64,000 nucleotides of DNA. Source: Pseudomonas sp. SJZ074 (GTDB taxonomy: Bacteria; Pseudomonadota; Gammaproteobacteria; Pseudomonadales; Pseudomonadaceae). A model generated the notes under the pieces. That model made no database searches. It was not told where the DNA came from and saw only the letters and a list, made by a program, of their open reading frames with translations. The stretch covers positions 372,001 to 436,000 of the forward strand of contig NZ_VIUE01000002.1 of assembly GCF_007828215.1 (NCBI RefSeq). The letters run 5' to 3'. The translations under genes and the position numbers were made by a program. This document shows positions 34,738-43,220 of this stretch, in pieces (position 1 is the first letter of the stretch; the number at the start of each line of letters is the position of its first letter).

Positions 34738-35340
34738 TTAATACAAGCCGTCGGTGCCCTTGACGTCCGCGGCTTGCAGGCCGCCCAGACGCGCATGCAA
34801 ACGCCCACGGGTGGCGAAGGCCCAGATGATGACCAGTTCGTCAGCCGAAGGGCCGTCGCCAAACGAAAGCGAAATGCTGTCGTAGTGCGAACGCACGTAC
34901 AGCGCATCCTTGTGGGCCAGCGGCACGTCGATGGTCACGCCAGGACCGCCACGCTTGCCGGTGGACGGCACCCACGACTTGCCGCCGCCCAAGGCGACAC
35001 GAATCGGGTCCGCGGCCGGATTGGTCAGCAGCGCATTGCCATGCTCATACTCGCCCTGGCTACCAACCAGACACGCCTTGCCGTAGCTGACGATCTCGTG
35101 CTCGCCTGCCAGTGCCTGGATACGCCGGCCAAACTCCTGGCCCAGCAAGGGCGACGGTTCGATCAACTCGGCCAGGCTTTCGCTGTAGCGACCGGCATAG
35201 GGGTTGGCGATCACGGCGCCAATGGCATATTTGAACAAGGGTTCGCCATCGGCCAGCTGGCCGCTTTCGTTGGCCAGGGTTTCTTCGACGAAGCTGTACC
35301 ATTTGCGGATGTGGTAAGTAGCAAAATTCGCGGTTTTCAT
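34738..35340 (-). CDS. DUF1185 'amino acid synthesis' family protein
   Basis: A 200-residue protein of DUF1185 (PF06684), annotated elsewhere as amino acid synthesis family although its reaction is unproven. Visible family segments: KWYSFVEETLANESG, ANPYAGRYSESL, GQEFGRRI, YGKACLVGSQGEYEHGNALL and GHGGK-like ALGGGKSWVPS. The ATG at 35340 is used; the frame upstream opens only with TTG. It lies in the centre of the ring-cleavage-like operon. The family often keeps company with oxygenases and hydrolases, so a ring-opening or amidase-like step is possible. Confidence 0.85.
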   Translation of the reverse strand: MKTANFATYHIRKWYSFVEETLANESGQLADGEPLFKYAIGAVIANPYAGRYSESLAELIEPSPLLGQEFGRRIQALAGEHEIVSYGKACLVGSQGEYEHGNALLTNPAADPIRVALGGGKSWVPSTGKRGGPGVTIDVPLAHKDALYVRSHYDSISLSFGDGPSADELVIIWAFATRGRLHARLGGLQAADVKGTDGLY

Positions 35341-35354
35341 GGCTCGGTGCTCTT

Positions 35355-35804
35355 TCAAAGTGGGTCGAGATCAAACTTGCGGCTGGGCGCGCCGGCGGCC
35401 CTGAAACGGGCCTTGCCGCGCGCGTCGTCATGTTCGGTTTCGAGGAAGAATTCCATGCGGTTGCCGTCGGGATCGTTGAAGTACACGCCATGGCCGATTT
35501 CGTGATCGGTGATTTTCACCACTTCGATCCCCTTGCCGAGCAACATGCCGTACAGCTGTCGCAGCGTGGTCATATCACCGGCGATCTCCAGCCCGTAGTG
35601 CTGCAATCCCAGCCCCCCCCGATGGGCGCCCGGCTCGGCCCGGAGCAACGCGATGTCGTGGTGCTTGGCACCAAACGCCATCATGATCCAGCTGTCCCCC
35701 CGGGCGCTTTCGTGCATGCCCAGGACATCGGCGTACCAGCGTGCCGACGTTTCCGGGTCGCGAACGAACAGCGACAGGTGGGTACGAACGACCTCGACTT
35801 TCAT
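35355..35804 (-). CDS. VOC family extradiol-dioxygenase-like protein
   Basis: A 149-residue single-domain vicinal-oxygen-chelate protein. The 2-His-1-Glu metal site can be traced: His9 in RTHLSLFV, His in LQHYGLEI (about 68) and Glu in NRMEFF (about 119). FVRDPETSARWYADVLG and the GVYFNDPDGN motif are typical. It could be the ring-cleaving dioxygenase of this operon or a glyoxalase-type enzyme; its short one-domain form favours a type I small dioxygenase or lyase. It is co-transcribed with neighbours 11-15 bp away. Confidence 0.87.
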   Translation of the reverse strand: MKVEVVRTHLSLFVRDPETSARWYADVLGMHESARGDSWIMMAFGAKHHDIALLRAEPGAHRGGLGLQHYGLEIAGDMTTLRQLYGMLLGKGIEVVKITDHEIGHGVYFNDPDGNRMEFFLETEHDDARGKARFRAAGAPSRKFDLDPL

Positions 35805-35815
35805 CGCGCGATACC

Positions 35816-36853
35816 TCAGTTCTTGATGATGGATTGGTGCCCGGACTTGATCTGCGCCACCGCCGGTGTCCAGAGCACATCGGCGATTTCACTGAACTCA
35901 CGCCATTGCTTCTGCCAGCCGTCACCGCCGTTCTCGGAGATGAACAGGTGCCCGTACTTGGTGCCGGCGACGATCTGGCGCGGGTCGGCCGGGTTGCAGG
36001 CAATCGCCCAGACACACGAATTGGGCTGTTGCGGCAGGGGCAACACCTCCCAACTGACCGCCGCATCGCGGGAGACCAGCACCTTGCTGGTGGTGCCGGG
36101 CGTGCCGTCGGAAATGCTCAGGTAGAGCGTGTCCTCACTGCCCAGCGGTGCGTTCATGGCGCGCACGTAGTACAAGCCGAAGGTTTCGCGGGCGATGATG
36201 CCGGTCCAGGTCTGTCCTTCATCGAGGCTGCGGTAGACCGCGTTGACGCACACCACCACGATGACTTTCTGGCCGTGGTTGGGCAGCACCAGGATGTTGT
36301 GCACGTCCGAGTTGAAATCCCACAGCAGCCGGTCGTCGACGCGGGTCCAACTGTCGCCGCCATCGCGGCTATGGAACAGGCCGCCCTCTTCCAGGCCGAA
36401 CCAGAGTTGGTTGCGATCCGTGGGGTCATAGGCGAAGGCCAGCAAGCGCGGCCGGCTGACCCCCTCGCAGAACTCCGGAATCTCCACCGGGGCACGGTCC
36501 CAGCTCTGGCCACCGTCAAGGGTGCGCCAGAGCACGGCGCGGGAAGGTGCGCCCGTACCGACGAAGATGCGCTGGGCGTCCGCCGGATCCACGGCAACCT
36601 TCCACACGGTCTGGCCGTTGAACGGCGAGTCCACCCGCTGCCAGTGACCGCCGGTGTCGTGGCTGACGCACAGGCCGACGTCGGTGCCGGCATAGATCAC
36701 TTCGGGCGTACCGGGGTGCACGCTCAGCGATCGGGTGATTGCGTCGAACTCAAGGTCTTGCCCCAGGCCCAGACGATGCCAGGTGCGGCCATCGTCGGCA
36801 CTGCGGATCACCGCCTGCCCGACGGTGGCGACCAAAAGGGTTCCATTACTCAT
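35816..36853 (-). CDS. Cytoplasmic BNR/Asp-box beta-propeller protein
   Basis: A 345-residue protein with about seven Asp-box turns (SADDGRTW, SHDTGGHW, TLDGGQSW, SRDGGDSW, SLDEGQTW, SRDAAVSW, SENGGDGW), predicting a seven-bladed propeller. It starts MSNGTLLVATVG with no signal peptide or membrane anchor, so it should be cytoplasmic, unlike sialidases and photosystem assembly factor YCF48. No sialidase catalytic arginine triad or RIP motif is evident. It lies between the SDR and VOC genes of the operon. Its job may be a scaffold or a lactonase-like enzyme; I cannot assign it. Confidence 0.85.
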   Translation of the reverse strand: MSNGTLLVATVGQAVIRSADDGRTWHRLGLGQDLEFDAITRSLSVHPGTPEVIYAGTDVGLCVSHDTGGHWQRVDSPFNGQTVWKVAVDPADAQRIFVGTGAPSRAVLWRTLDGGQSWDRAPVEIPEFCEGVSRPRLLAFAYDPTDRNQLWFGLEEGGLFHSRDGGDSWTRVDDRLLWDFNSDVHNILVLPNHGQKVIVVVCVNAVYRSLDEGQTWTGIIARETFGLYYVRAMNAPLGSEDTLYLSISDGTPGTTSKVLVSRDAAVSWEVLPLPQQPNSCVWAIACNPADPRQIVAGTKYGHLFISENGGDGWQKQWREFSEIADVLWTPAVAQIKSGHQSIIKN

Positions 36854-36865
36854 TGCTGCTGCTCC

Positions 36866-37660
36866 TCAAATGAAGATGCCACGTGTCAGGCCGCCATCGA
36901 TGCCGATGGACTCGCCCGTCACGGCGCCGGCCTTGGGCGATGCCAGGAAGCCGATCAGCCAGCCCATTTCGATGGGCGCCAGGGTGCGTCGGATCGGCGT
37001 CGCATCGATGTAGCCCTGCTCGACCTGCCCCGGCGTCTTGCCCTGCTTGACCCCTTCGCGCTCGTACAGCTCCTGGATGTGCGGGGTATCCACCACACCG
37101 GGGTGGATCAGGTTGACGGTGATGCCGGCAGGGCCGAGCTGGTCGGAGAGCGTCTTGGTCATGTGGGCGATGGCCAGGTTGCGCATCCCCGAGAGGACCT
37201 TGCTGCCGCGACCGGTCAGGCCGCCGATGTTGATGATGCGACCGAAGCCGCCCGCCTTCATGTGCGGGGTCACGGCCTTGGCACAACGGAAATAGCCAAT
37301 GACCTTGGTGTTGAGGTCCGAGAGCAACTCGTCGTCGCCCGCGTGCTCGATGTCATTGCGCACCACGCCGGACGGCGCCGCGGCACCGTTGACCAGGATG
37401 TCGATACGGCCGAAGTGCTTGTGGGCGGCGTGCACCATGTCGGACACGGCCGACATCTGGTTGGTGTCACAGAACAGCGGCAGCACTTCGTTGCCGGTTT
37501 CTGCGGTGATTTCCTCGGCAGCTTGCTCCAGGTATTCCATGCGCCGCGCGCAGATCACCACCTTGCAACCTTCCTGGGACAGAAAGCGTGCGACTTCCTT
37601 GCCGATACCCATGCCACCGCCGGTGACGATGGCCACGCGGCCTTGTAATTCCAGATCCAT
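36866..37660 (-). CDS. SDR family protein with a replaced catalytic triad
   Basis: A 264-residue short-chain dehydrogenase-like protein. The cofactor motif VTGGGMGIGKEVARFL and NGAAA (in place of NNAG) are present and the C-terminal IGIDGGLTRG is normal. At the active site the usual S...YxxxK reads IINIGGLTG then SGMRNLAIAHMTK, so Ser, Tyr and Lys are replaced by Gly, Ser and Asn. The start at 37660 has a GAGGAA ribosome site. It probably binds NAD(P) but does not use the normal mechanism; related divergent SDRs share the G.RN.A pattern. Its role in the operon is unknown. Confidence 0.85.
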   Translation of the reverse strand: MDLELQGRVAIVTGGGMGIGKEVARFLSQEGCKVVICARRMEYLEQAAEEITAETGNEVLPLFCDTNQMSAVSDMVHAAHKHFGRIDILVNGAAAPSGVVRNDIEHAGDDELLSDLNTKVIGYFRCAKAVTPHMKAGGFGRIINIGGLTGRGSKVLSGMRNLAIAHMTKTLSDQLGPAGITVNLIHPGVVDTPHIQELYEREGVKQGKTPGQVEQGYIDATPIRRTLAPIEMGWLIGFLASPKAGAVTGESIGIDGGLTRGIFI

Positions 37661-37686
37661 AGCAGTTCCTCTTGTGATTGTTCGGC

Positions 37687-39177
37687 TCAGGCGAGATCGA
37701 CGAAGACACTTTTGGTTTCGGTGTAGGCATCGATCACGTTCTTGCTCATTTCCCGTCCCCACCCGGACTGTTTGTAGCCACCGAATGGCGAGGCCGGGTC
37801 GACGACGTTCCAGCAGTTGATCCACACCGAACCGGCCTTCAGTTGCGCGGCCACGCGGTGGGCCGAGCGCAAGTCCCGGGTCCAGAGACCGGCCGCCAGG
37901 CCGTAGGGTGAGTCGTTGGCCCGCAGCAGCAGCTCATCGACCTCGGTCCAACTCATCACGGTCAGCACCGGGCCAAAGATTTCCTCACGGGCAACACAGG
38001 CACGCTCGGCGCGGTCAAGGAACACACTGGGTTGAATGAAGTGGCCGCGCTCCAGGTGGGACGGACGGTCGCCGCCGCAGATCAGCTCGGCGCCTTCTTC
38101 CTGGCCTCGCTGCAGATAGCCACGGACCGAGCCCAGTTGGCGGGCCGACACCAGCGGCCCCATGCTGCTGGCCGGATCCAGTCCGGGGCCCAGCACATGG
38201 GCGGCGGCGTGGCGCTGGAGTTCTTCCAGGACCTGATCGAGGACGCTGGCGTGCACATACAGGCGCGAGCCGGCGGTGCAGACCTGCCCCTGGTTGTAGA
38301 AAATCCCATCGGCGGCGCCCTTGGCGGCGCGCACGATATCGGCGTCCGGCAAGATGATGTTCGGCGACTTGCCCCCCAGTTCCAGGGAGACTTTCTTCAT
38401 GTTGCCGGTGGCCGCTTGAGCGATCAGGCGGCCGACCTGGGTCGAACCGGTAAAGGCGATCTTGTCCACGTCCGGGTGCCCCGCCAGTGGCGCGCCGGTA
38501 TGGGCGCCAAGCCCGGTGATCAGGTTGACCACCCCGGCCGGGAAGCCTGCGGCTTCGATCAACTGCACCAGGCGAATCGCAACCAGGGGCGTCTGTTCAG
38601 CCGGTTTCAGTACCGCGACGCAACCGGTCGCCAGCACCGGGCCAAGCTTCCACACGCACATGGTCAGCGGAAAATTCCACGGCACGATCAGCGCGCAGAC
38701 GCCCACGGGTTCACGCACGGTGTAATTGAGCATCGGTGCGCCGCTGGCCGGCGACACCGGGTGCGTACTGCCCTCGATCTTGGTCGGCCAGCCGGCAAAG
38801 TAACGAATGATGTTGGCGGCGCTGGCCGCTTCACCGCGAGCATTGGCAATCGGCTTGCCGTTCTCCAGCGTGATCAACTGGGCCAATTCTTCGCGGTGCT
38901 GATCCAGCAGTTCCGCCAGGCGGAACAGCAACAGGCCGCGCTGGGCCGGCGAATGCTGCGCCCACGGCCCGGTGAAGGCTGCGCGGGCCGCCGCGACGGC
39001 CGCGTCGACATCCCGCTCGCCCCCTTCCGCGACTTCAGCCACGCGGCTTTCGCTGGCCGGGTTTTCCACGGCAAACCGACCGCCGCTGGCGGCGTCCTGC
39101 CAAGTGCCGCCAATGAACAGGCGACCGGGTTGCGACAGGAACTTCTCGACGGCAGGCAACAATTGGATCTGGCTCAT
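37687..39177 (-). CDS. Aldehyde dehydrogenase, ring-cleavage-like operon
   Basis: A 496-residue aldehyde dehydrogenase with LIVPWNFPLTM, the general-base Glu in SLELGGKSPN, the nucleophile Cys in GQVCTAGSR and EEIFGPVLTV. The ATG at 39177 has an excellent site (GGAGGGG). It directly follows the ThDP enzyme and would oxidise the aldehyde that enzyme releases by decarboxylation, a known pairing (benzoylformate decarboxylase with benzaldehyde dehydrogenase). It is closest in pattern (TVREPVGV) to the module A enzyme. Confidence 0.93.
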   Translation of the reverse strand: MSQIQLLPAVEKFLSQPGRLFIGGTWQDAASGGRFAVENPASESRVAEVAEGGERDVDAAVAAARAAFTGPWAQHSPAQRGLLLFRLAELLDQHREELAQLITLENGKPIANARGEAASAANIIRYFAGWPTKIEGSTHPVSPASGAPMLNYTVREPVGVCALIVPWNFPLTMCVWKLGPVLATGCVAVLKPAEQTPLVAIRLVQLIEAAGFPAGVVNLITGLGAHTGAPLAGHPDVDKIAFTGSTQVGRLIAQAATGNMKKVSLELGGKSPNIILPDADIVRAAKGAADGIFYNQGQVCTAGSRLYVHASVLDQVLEELQRHAAAHVLGPGLDPASSMGPLVSARQLGSVRGYLQRGQEEGAELICGGDRPSHLERGHFIQPSVFLDRAERACVAREEIFGPVLTVMSWTEVDELLLRANDSPYGLAAGLWTRDLRSAHRVAAQLKAGSVWINCWNVVDPASPFGGYKQSGWGREMSKNVIDAYTETKSVFVDLA

Positions 39178-39187
39178 ATCCCCTCCT

Positions 39188-40729
39188 TCACAGCGCCATT
39201 TCAATCAGGCAAGGGCCGCCATCGGCGGCAGCGTTGGCCAAGGCGCGTTGCAATTCGGCATTGGTGTGCACCGTGCTCGCCGCCAGGCCGTAGCCCTTGG
39301 CCAGGGCCTTCCAATCGATACGCGGACGGTCGAGCACGGTCAGGCTCAGCGCTTCGGGGCCAAGGTCGGTCATGCCGAACCGGCGCAATTCGTTCTGCAG
39401 GATCGCGTAGCGATGGTTGGCCGCGATCAGGATCACCACCGGCAGCTGTTCCCGGGCGATGCTCCACAGGGTCTGGATGGTGTACTGGGCACTGCCGTCC
39501 GATTGCAGGCAGAACACTCGGTTGCCCCGCTCGGCCAGCGCCGCACCGAACCCCACCGGAATGCCCTGGCCGATGGCGCCTCCGGTATTGGTCAACACCC
39601 GATGCCGCGCGGCACGGGCCGACGCGGTGAAGAACGGGTAGCCGCAGGTGCCCCCCTCCACCGAGACAATGCTGTCGTCCGGCAGCGAAGCGGCCAACAC
39701 CTGGCCAATCGACTGCGGGGTCAACTCGGCGGTGGCCGGCGGCAACTCGACACCCATCGGCGTCGGCACGAAAGCCGGTGCTTCCAGTGCGTCGGCCAGC
39801 GCGGTGAGTGCACCGGCCACGTCATCCCCGACGTCAGCCAGGTAAAGCAGGCGATCACGTTCTGCCAGGCGAGATGGAATGCCTTCGTAGCCGAAGTAGC
39901 TGATCGGCTCTGGAATGCCGGCACACACCACCGCGTCGTATTGGTCCAGGACGCCAATGGCCACTTCGGGGAAATAAGGCAAGCGGTCCAGGTCCGGCAG
40001 GCCACCGCCGCGATAGCTCAAGCGCGGGAAGGTTTCGGCGAACAGATGCACGCCAGGCAGTTGCGCCAGGCGTCCCGCGGCTTCAAGACCGGCAACCGAC
40101 AGACCCTGGTCGCCGACGATGAACACCAAGCGTTGGCCATTGCGCAGTGCCTGGGCGACGGCTTCGATCCGATCGCCGGCAAACCGCCGAACCGGCGCGT
40201 GCAAAGTCTTGAAGGTGGTTTCCCGGGCCACTTCGTTGGCTTGCAGGTCCATCGGCAGGATCAGGCTGGCGATCTGGCCCTTGGCTTGCCAGGCGGACCG
40301 CACGGCCTCCTGGAGATCCTCGCCGATGCCCGACGCCGTGCGCGATGTACGTACCCAGCCGGAGACGCTCCCGGCCAGTGCCTGGATATCGCTGGCCAGC
40401 GGCGGATCGTAGTTGACGTGCCAGGAGGCGTGATCACCGATGACGTTGACGATCGGCGTGTTGGCACGACGGGCGTTGTGCAGGTTGGCAATGCCGTTGG
40501 CAAAGCCGGGCCCCAGGTGCGTCAGGGTCATCGCTGGCTTGCCGGCAATCCGGCCGTACCCGTCCGCGGCGCCGGTGCACACACCTTCGAACAAGGACAG
40601 CACCGGCTTGAGGGCCGGCGCGCTGGCCATGGCGGCCACCAGGGGGATTTCGGTCGTTCCGGGGTTGGCGAAGCAGTACTCGATACCGCTCGCCACCGCC
40701 GCCTTCACTATCAATTGCGCGCCATTCAT
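39188..40729 (-). CDS. ThDP-dependent decarboxylase/synthase (IlvB-MdlC superfamily)
   Basis: A 513-residue ThDP enzyme with three domains. The cofactor glutamate lies in SLFEGVCTGAADGYGR (about residue 47), and the C-terminal ThDP/Mg motif is SDGSAQYTIQTLW ... ANHRYAILQNEL (GDGS becomes SDGS). The length and sequence resemble benzoylformate decarboxylase and small acetolactate-synthase-like proteins more than biosynthetic IlvB. The ribosome site is GAGGG. It is the first gene of the minus-strand operon, divergent from the IclR regulator. A 2-keto acid is the likely substrate. Confidence 0.9.
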   Translation of the reverse strand: MNGAQLIVKAAVASGIEYCFANPGTTEIPLVAAMASAPALKPVLSLFEGVCTGAADGYGRIAGKPAMTLTHLGPGFANGIANLHNARRANTPIVNVIGDHASWHVNYDPPLASDIQALAGSVSGWVRTSRTASGIGEDLQEAVRSAWQAKGQIASLILPMDLQANEVARETTFKTLHAPVRRFAGDRIEAVAQALRNGQRLVFIVGDQGLSVAGLEAAGRLAQLPGVHLFAETFPRLSYRGGGLPDLDRLPYFPEVAIGVLDQYDAVVCAGIPEPISYFGYEGIPSRLAERDRLLYLADVGDDVAGALTALADALEAPAFVPTPMGVELPPATAELTPQSIGQVLAASLPDDSIVSVEGGTCGYPFFTASARAARHRVLTNTGGAIGQGIPVGFGAALAERGNRVFCLQSDGSAQYTIQTLWSIAREQLPVVILIAANHRYAILQNELRRFGMTDLGPEALSLTVLDRPRIDWKALAKGYGLAASTVHTNAELQRALANAAADGGPCLIEMAL

Positions 40730-40762
40730 TTCGAGCCCTCTTGTTCGAGCGTTTGCAATAGC

Positions 40763-40834
40763 TGAGATTTATCACACACAAAAACCAACATAACAAGCAT
40801 TTTATTTTCGCTAAGCTCATATTTTGAGATTTAT
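40763..40834. promoter_or_regulatory. Repeated TGAGATTTAT boxes in the IclR/ThDP promoter region
   Basis: TGAGATTTAT occurs at 40763-40772 and 40825-40834 in an AT-rich stretch between the divergent operons. The second box overlaps the small inverted repeat CTCA-N5-TGAG (40816-40828). Candidate IclR binding region. Confidence 0.4.
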
Positions 40835-41002
40835 GTTAATTTATAAGCTACAAGAACTGACAGATATGCTTGCATTTCTCAAGCCCTGGAGTAACGTGGC
40901 AGCGCATCCGTCAGCCGGTGAGCAGGCTTTCCATCCCCGGCGCGTCTACCTATAGTGCTCACCGAACGGCCAGCCACGCGCCCTTCCCCCCTTAGGAGCC
41001 AA

Positions 41003-41761
41003 ATGAGCAGTCTGAGTAAAATGTTGAGTGTCCTGGACCTGTTCGGCCCGCAACGGTTGAAGATCGACCCCGACACCATCGCCGAACACATGGGCCTCTC
41101 GCGGGCGACCGTGTACCGCTACGTCAAGGACCTGTGCGACGCCGGTCTGCTGAGCCGGGTGGATGCCGGCAGCTACGGTCTGGGGCCGCGGATCATCGAG
41201 CTGGACTGGATGATGCGCCAGTACGACCCGATCCTCGTGGCCGGTCGCGAGCTGATGCACGAGCTGTCGGAAGAAACCGGCCTGGCGGTGTTCGCCAGCG
41301 TTTTCTACGACGGACACATCATCAACACCTACATCGCCGAGCCCACCGACACTTACCAATTTGCATTCGGCCGTGGGCAACCGCTGCCGTTTTTCCGCGG
41401 TGCGCAGTCCAAGGTCCTGATCGCCTTCCAGAAGAGCCGGCGCCTGCAACGTCTGTACGACGAGCACATGGCCAACGACCCGGACAATCCCTACGACTGG
41501 GCAAGCTTTTCCAAGGCGGCGAAAAAGATCCGCAAGGACGGTTACTGCCTGACCCACGACGAACTCAACCAGGGACTGACCGGTATCGCGGCGCCGATCT
41601 TCAATCCCGGGATCGACGAGGTGGTGGGCAGCCTTTCCGCGGTCGGCAGCACCCAGAGCTTCAAGCTGCTGCGCCAGGAAACGGTGGTTGAAATGGTGAT
41701 GGAGACCACCCGGCGCATTGCCGAAAAAATGCAGGAACCACCCACGCCCCTTCAGCACTAG
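41003..41761 (+). CDS. IclR family transcriptional regulator
   Basis: A 252-residue regulator. The N-terminal HTH is at about residues 5-65 (SLSKMLSVLDLFGPQR, IAEHMGLSRATVYRYVKDL) and a C-terminal IclR effector domain follows (LMHELSEETGLAVFAS, GQPLPFFRGAQSKVLIAF, DELNQGLTGIAAPIFNPG). The ATG at 41003 has a near-perfect TTAGGAG site; the open frame upstream is ignored. It is divergent from the ThDP-led operon, whose expression it probably controls in response to an aromatic or keto acid. Confidence 0.92.
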   Translation: MSSLSKMLSVLDLFGPQRLKIDPDTIAEHMGLSRATVYRYVKDLCDAGLLSRVDAGSYGLGPRIIELDWMMRQYDPILVAGRELMHELSEETGLAVFASVFYDGHIINTYIAEPTDTYQFAFGRGQPLPFFRGAQSKVLIAFQKSRRLQRLYDEHMANDPDNPYDWASFSKAAKKIRKDGYCLTHDELNQGLTGIAAPIFNPGIDEVVGSLSAVGSTQSFKLLRQETVVEMVMETTRRIAEKMQEPPTPLQH

Positions 41762-41808
41762 ACCGCAACGCTGCGGCGCACTCAACGGCCGCAGCCGATG
41801 TCTCCGTC

Positions 41809-43134
41809 TCAGAACGGAACGGCCACGCTCACCTGGCTGTACACATTGGTGCCGTTGCCGGTGGCTTGATTGCCGCCGGTGGTCGAGTCCCGATCCGGCT
41901 TGTAGAGCCCTACGAGCGGGGTGATGATCAGATGCGGGTTGACGGCCCACTCGGCATAGAAGTCCAGCTCCCGGGCATCAAGGTTCAACGCATTGCTTTT
42001 GCGTACCGTGTTGAAATCGAAGAACAACGCGCCGAGGGTCAGGTTTTCCAATGGCGTGGCCTTCAGACCGACGTGATGGATGGCCGTATTGCTGTTGAAT
42101 GGCCCGGCGTAGTTGCCGGCCACCTCACCCTGGAACCAGGTCCCGTAACCGGTGCTCTGGCCAGTGAACAGCGAGTCCCATTTCTGCGAGTAGCGCGAGT
42201 AGCGGTACGTCAGTTTCGGTGCCCAGGCCACATCGGCAAAGGTGTATCCGGCCTCGGCGTACCAGGCTTTCTCGGGACCGGCGTCCTTGTCTTGCCAGGC
42301 GTATTCAAATGCCAGGCTGGCATTCTCGATCCCAGCATCGCCCTCGCCACGAATGCTGTAGACGTTCATGCCTCTGCGTTGCTTCTGGAAATCACTGGCC
42401 CAGCGGTCACTTACATCGATGCCATGCACCCAGGTCAGCCCCAGGGTTCCGGCCTTGGCGGTGTAGTCCAGAGTAGCGGCGGCCAGTTCGGTTTCGGCCT
42501 GGGCGCGGTTGTCGGATTTGAGCCACGCCATGCTGCCATGCACACCGTCCTGCCCACCCAGGCGCACCACGGCGGTTTGGTCGAATGCGTGTCGCGCCGC
42601 CAGGTAATAGGCGCCACCGCGGTTCAAGCGGCCATCGGCGGGGCCCTTGCCCAGGTTCGGTCCGTCGTCATTGATCAGGAAGCCCCTGCCCAGCTTGACC
42701 ACCTGGCGTCCGCCGGAGATGTCGACGCCGTCCTGGCCCAACAGCGGGAACAGATCGGCGGAACGCCAGCCCAGGTAAGCGTCTTCGATTTTCGTGGTCC
42801 GCTCGGTTCCCAGGCTGTTCCCCGCCGCATCACCGTCGCCCCAGGTCGCGGAGCTGACCAGGCTGAATGCGCCGTAGGCGGTGCCACGGCCGGCCAGGGC
42901 CTGGTCGCCACTCACGCCATACTTGATGAAACCTTCCCGCCAGGTCGACCCGCCCGACGTGCCGTCGTAGTCCTTGCGGCTGTTGAAATGGCCGAACACC
43001 GCCAGCACGTCGGCGTTGAGGTGGCTGTCTTCGTCGGCGTACAACTCATAGGCCTGGGCCGGGCCCATGGCGCAGAACGCCAACGTGCAGGCGAGGCCGC
43101 TGCTGAAAAACTCGATACGCGATGGATACCGCAT
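41809..43134 (-). CDS. Outer-membrane porin, module B
   Basis: A 441-residue beta-barrel with a signal peptide (about residues 1-31, ending AQA) and the C-terminal VSVAVPF. AGGAG precedes the ATG at 43134. It is a paralogue of the porin at 6024-7361 (shared EGFIKYG, GDGDA, EDAYLGW, NRGGAYYL, SIRGEGDAGIENA, AGYTFADV). It lies last in the permease-aldehyde dehydrogenase-aminotransferase-porin run of module B, after a strong hairpin at 43189-43210. Confidence 0.9.
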   Translation of the reverse strand: MRYPSRIEFFSSGLACTLAFCAMGPAQAYELYADEDSHLNADVLAVFGHFNSRKDYDGTSGGSTWREGFIKYGVSGDQALAGRGTAYGAFSLVSSATWGDGDAAGNSLGTERTTKIEDAYLGWRSADLFPLLGQDGVDISGGRQVVKLGRGFLINDDGPNLGKGPADGRLNRGGAYYLAARHAFDQTAVVRLGGQDGVHGSMAWLKSDNRAQAETELAAATLDYTAKAGTLGLTWVHGIDVSDRWASDFQKQRRGMNVYSIRGEGDAGIENASLAFEYAWQDKDAGPEKAWYAEAGYTFADVAWAPKLTYRYSRYSQKWDSLFTGQSTGYGTWFQGEVAGNYAGPFNSNTAIHHVGLKATPLENLTLGALFFDFNTVRKSNALNLDARELDFYAEWAVNPHLIITPLVGLYKPDRDSTTGGNQATGNGTNVYSQVSVAVPF

Positions 43135-43188
43135 GGCTGAAGCTCCTTGTGGCGCGCCTTTCAAAGGCTGTCTTGGTTATTGGTGAAG

Positions 43189-43214
43189 CCGGCGCAGCTG
43201 GCTGCGCCGGTTTT
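43189..43214 (+). terminator. Strong hairpin between porin B and aminotransferase B
   Basis: Perfect 9-bp stem CCGGCGCAG/CTGCGCCGG with a 4-base loop, followed on the plus strand by TTTT. On the minus strand it lies just past the aminotransferase stop and lacks a T run, so there it may only reduce read-through into the porin. Confidence 0.6.
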
Positions 43215-43220
43215 GCAGGG

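Noticed and set aside
35741..39630. Plus-strand open frames of over 500 codons at 35741-37648 and 38032-39630
   Set aside because: Antisense shadows in high-GC DNA; the minus strand has motif-complete SDR, ALDH and ThDP genes here, while these frames are Arg/His/Gly-rich with no family features.
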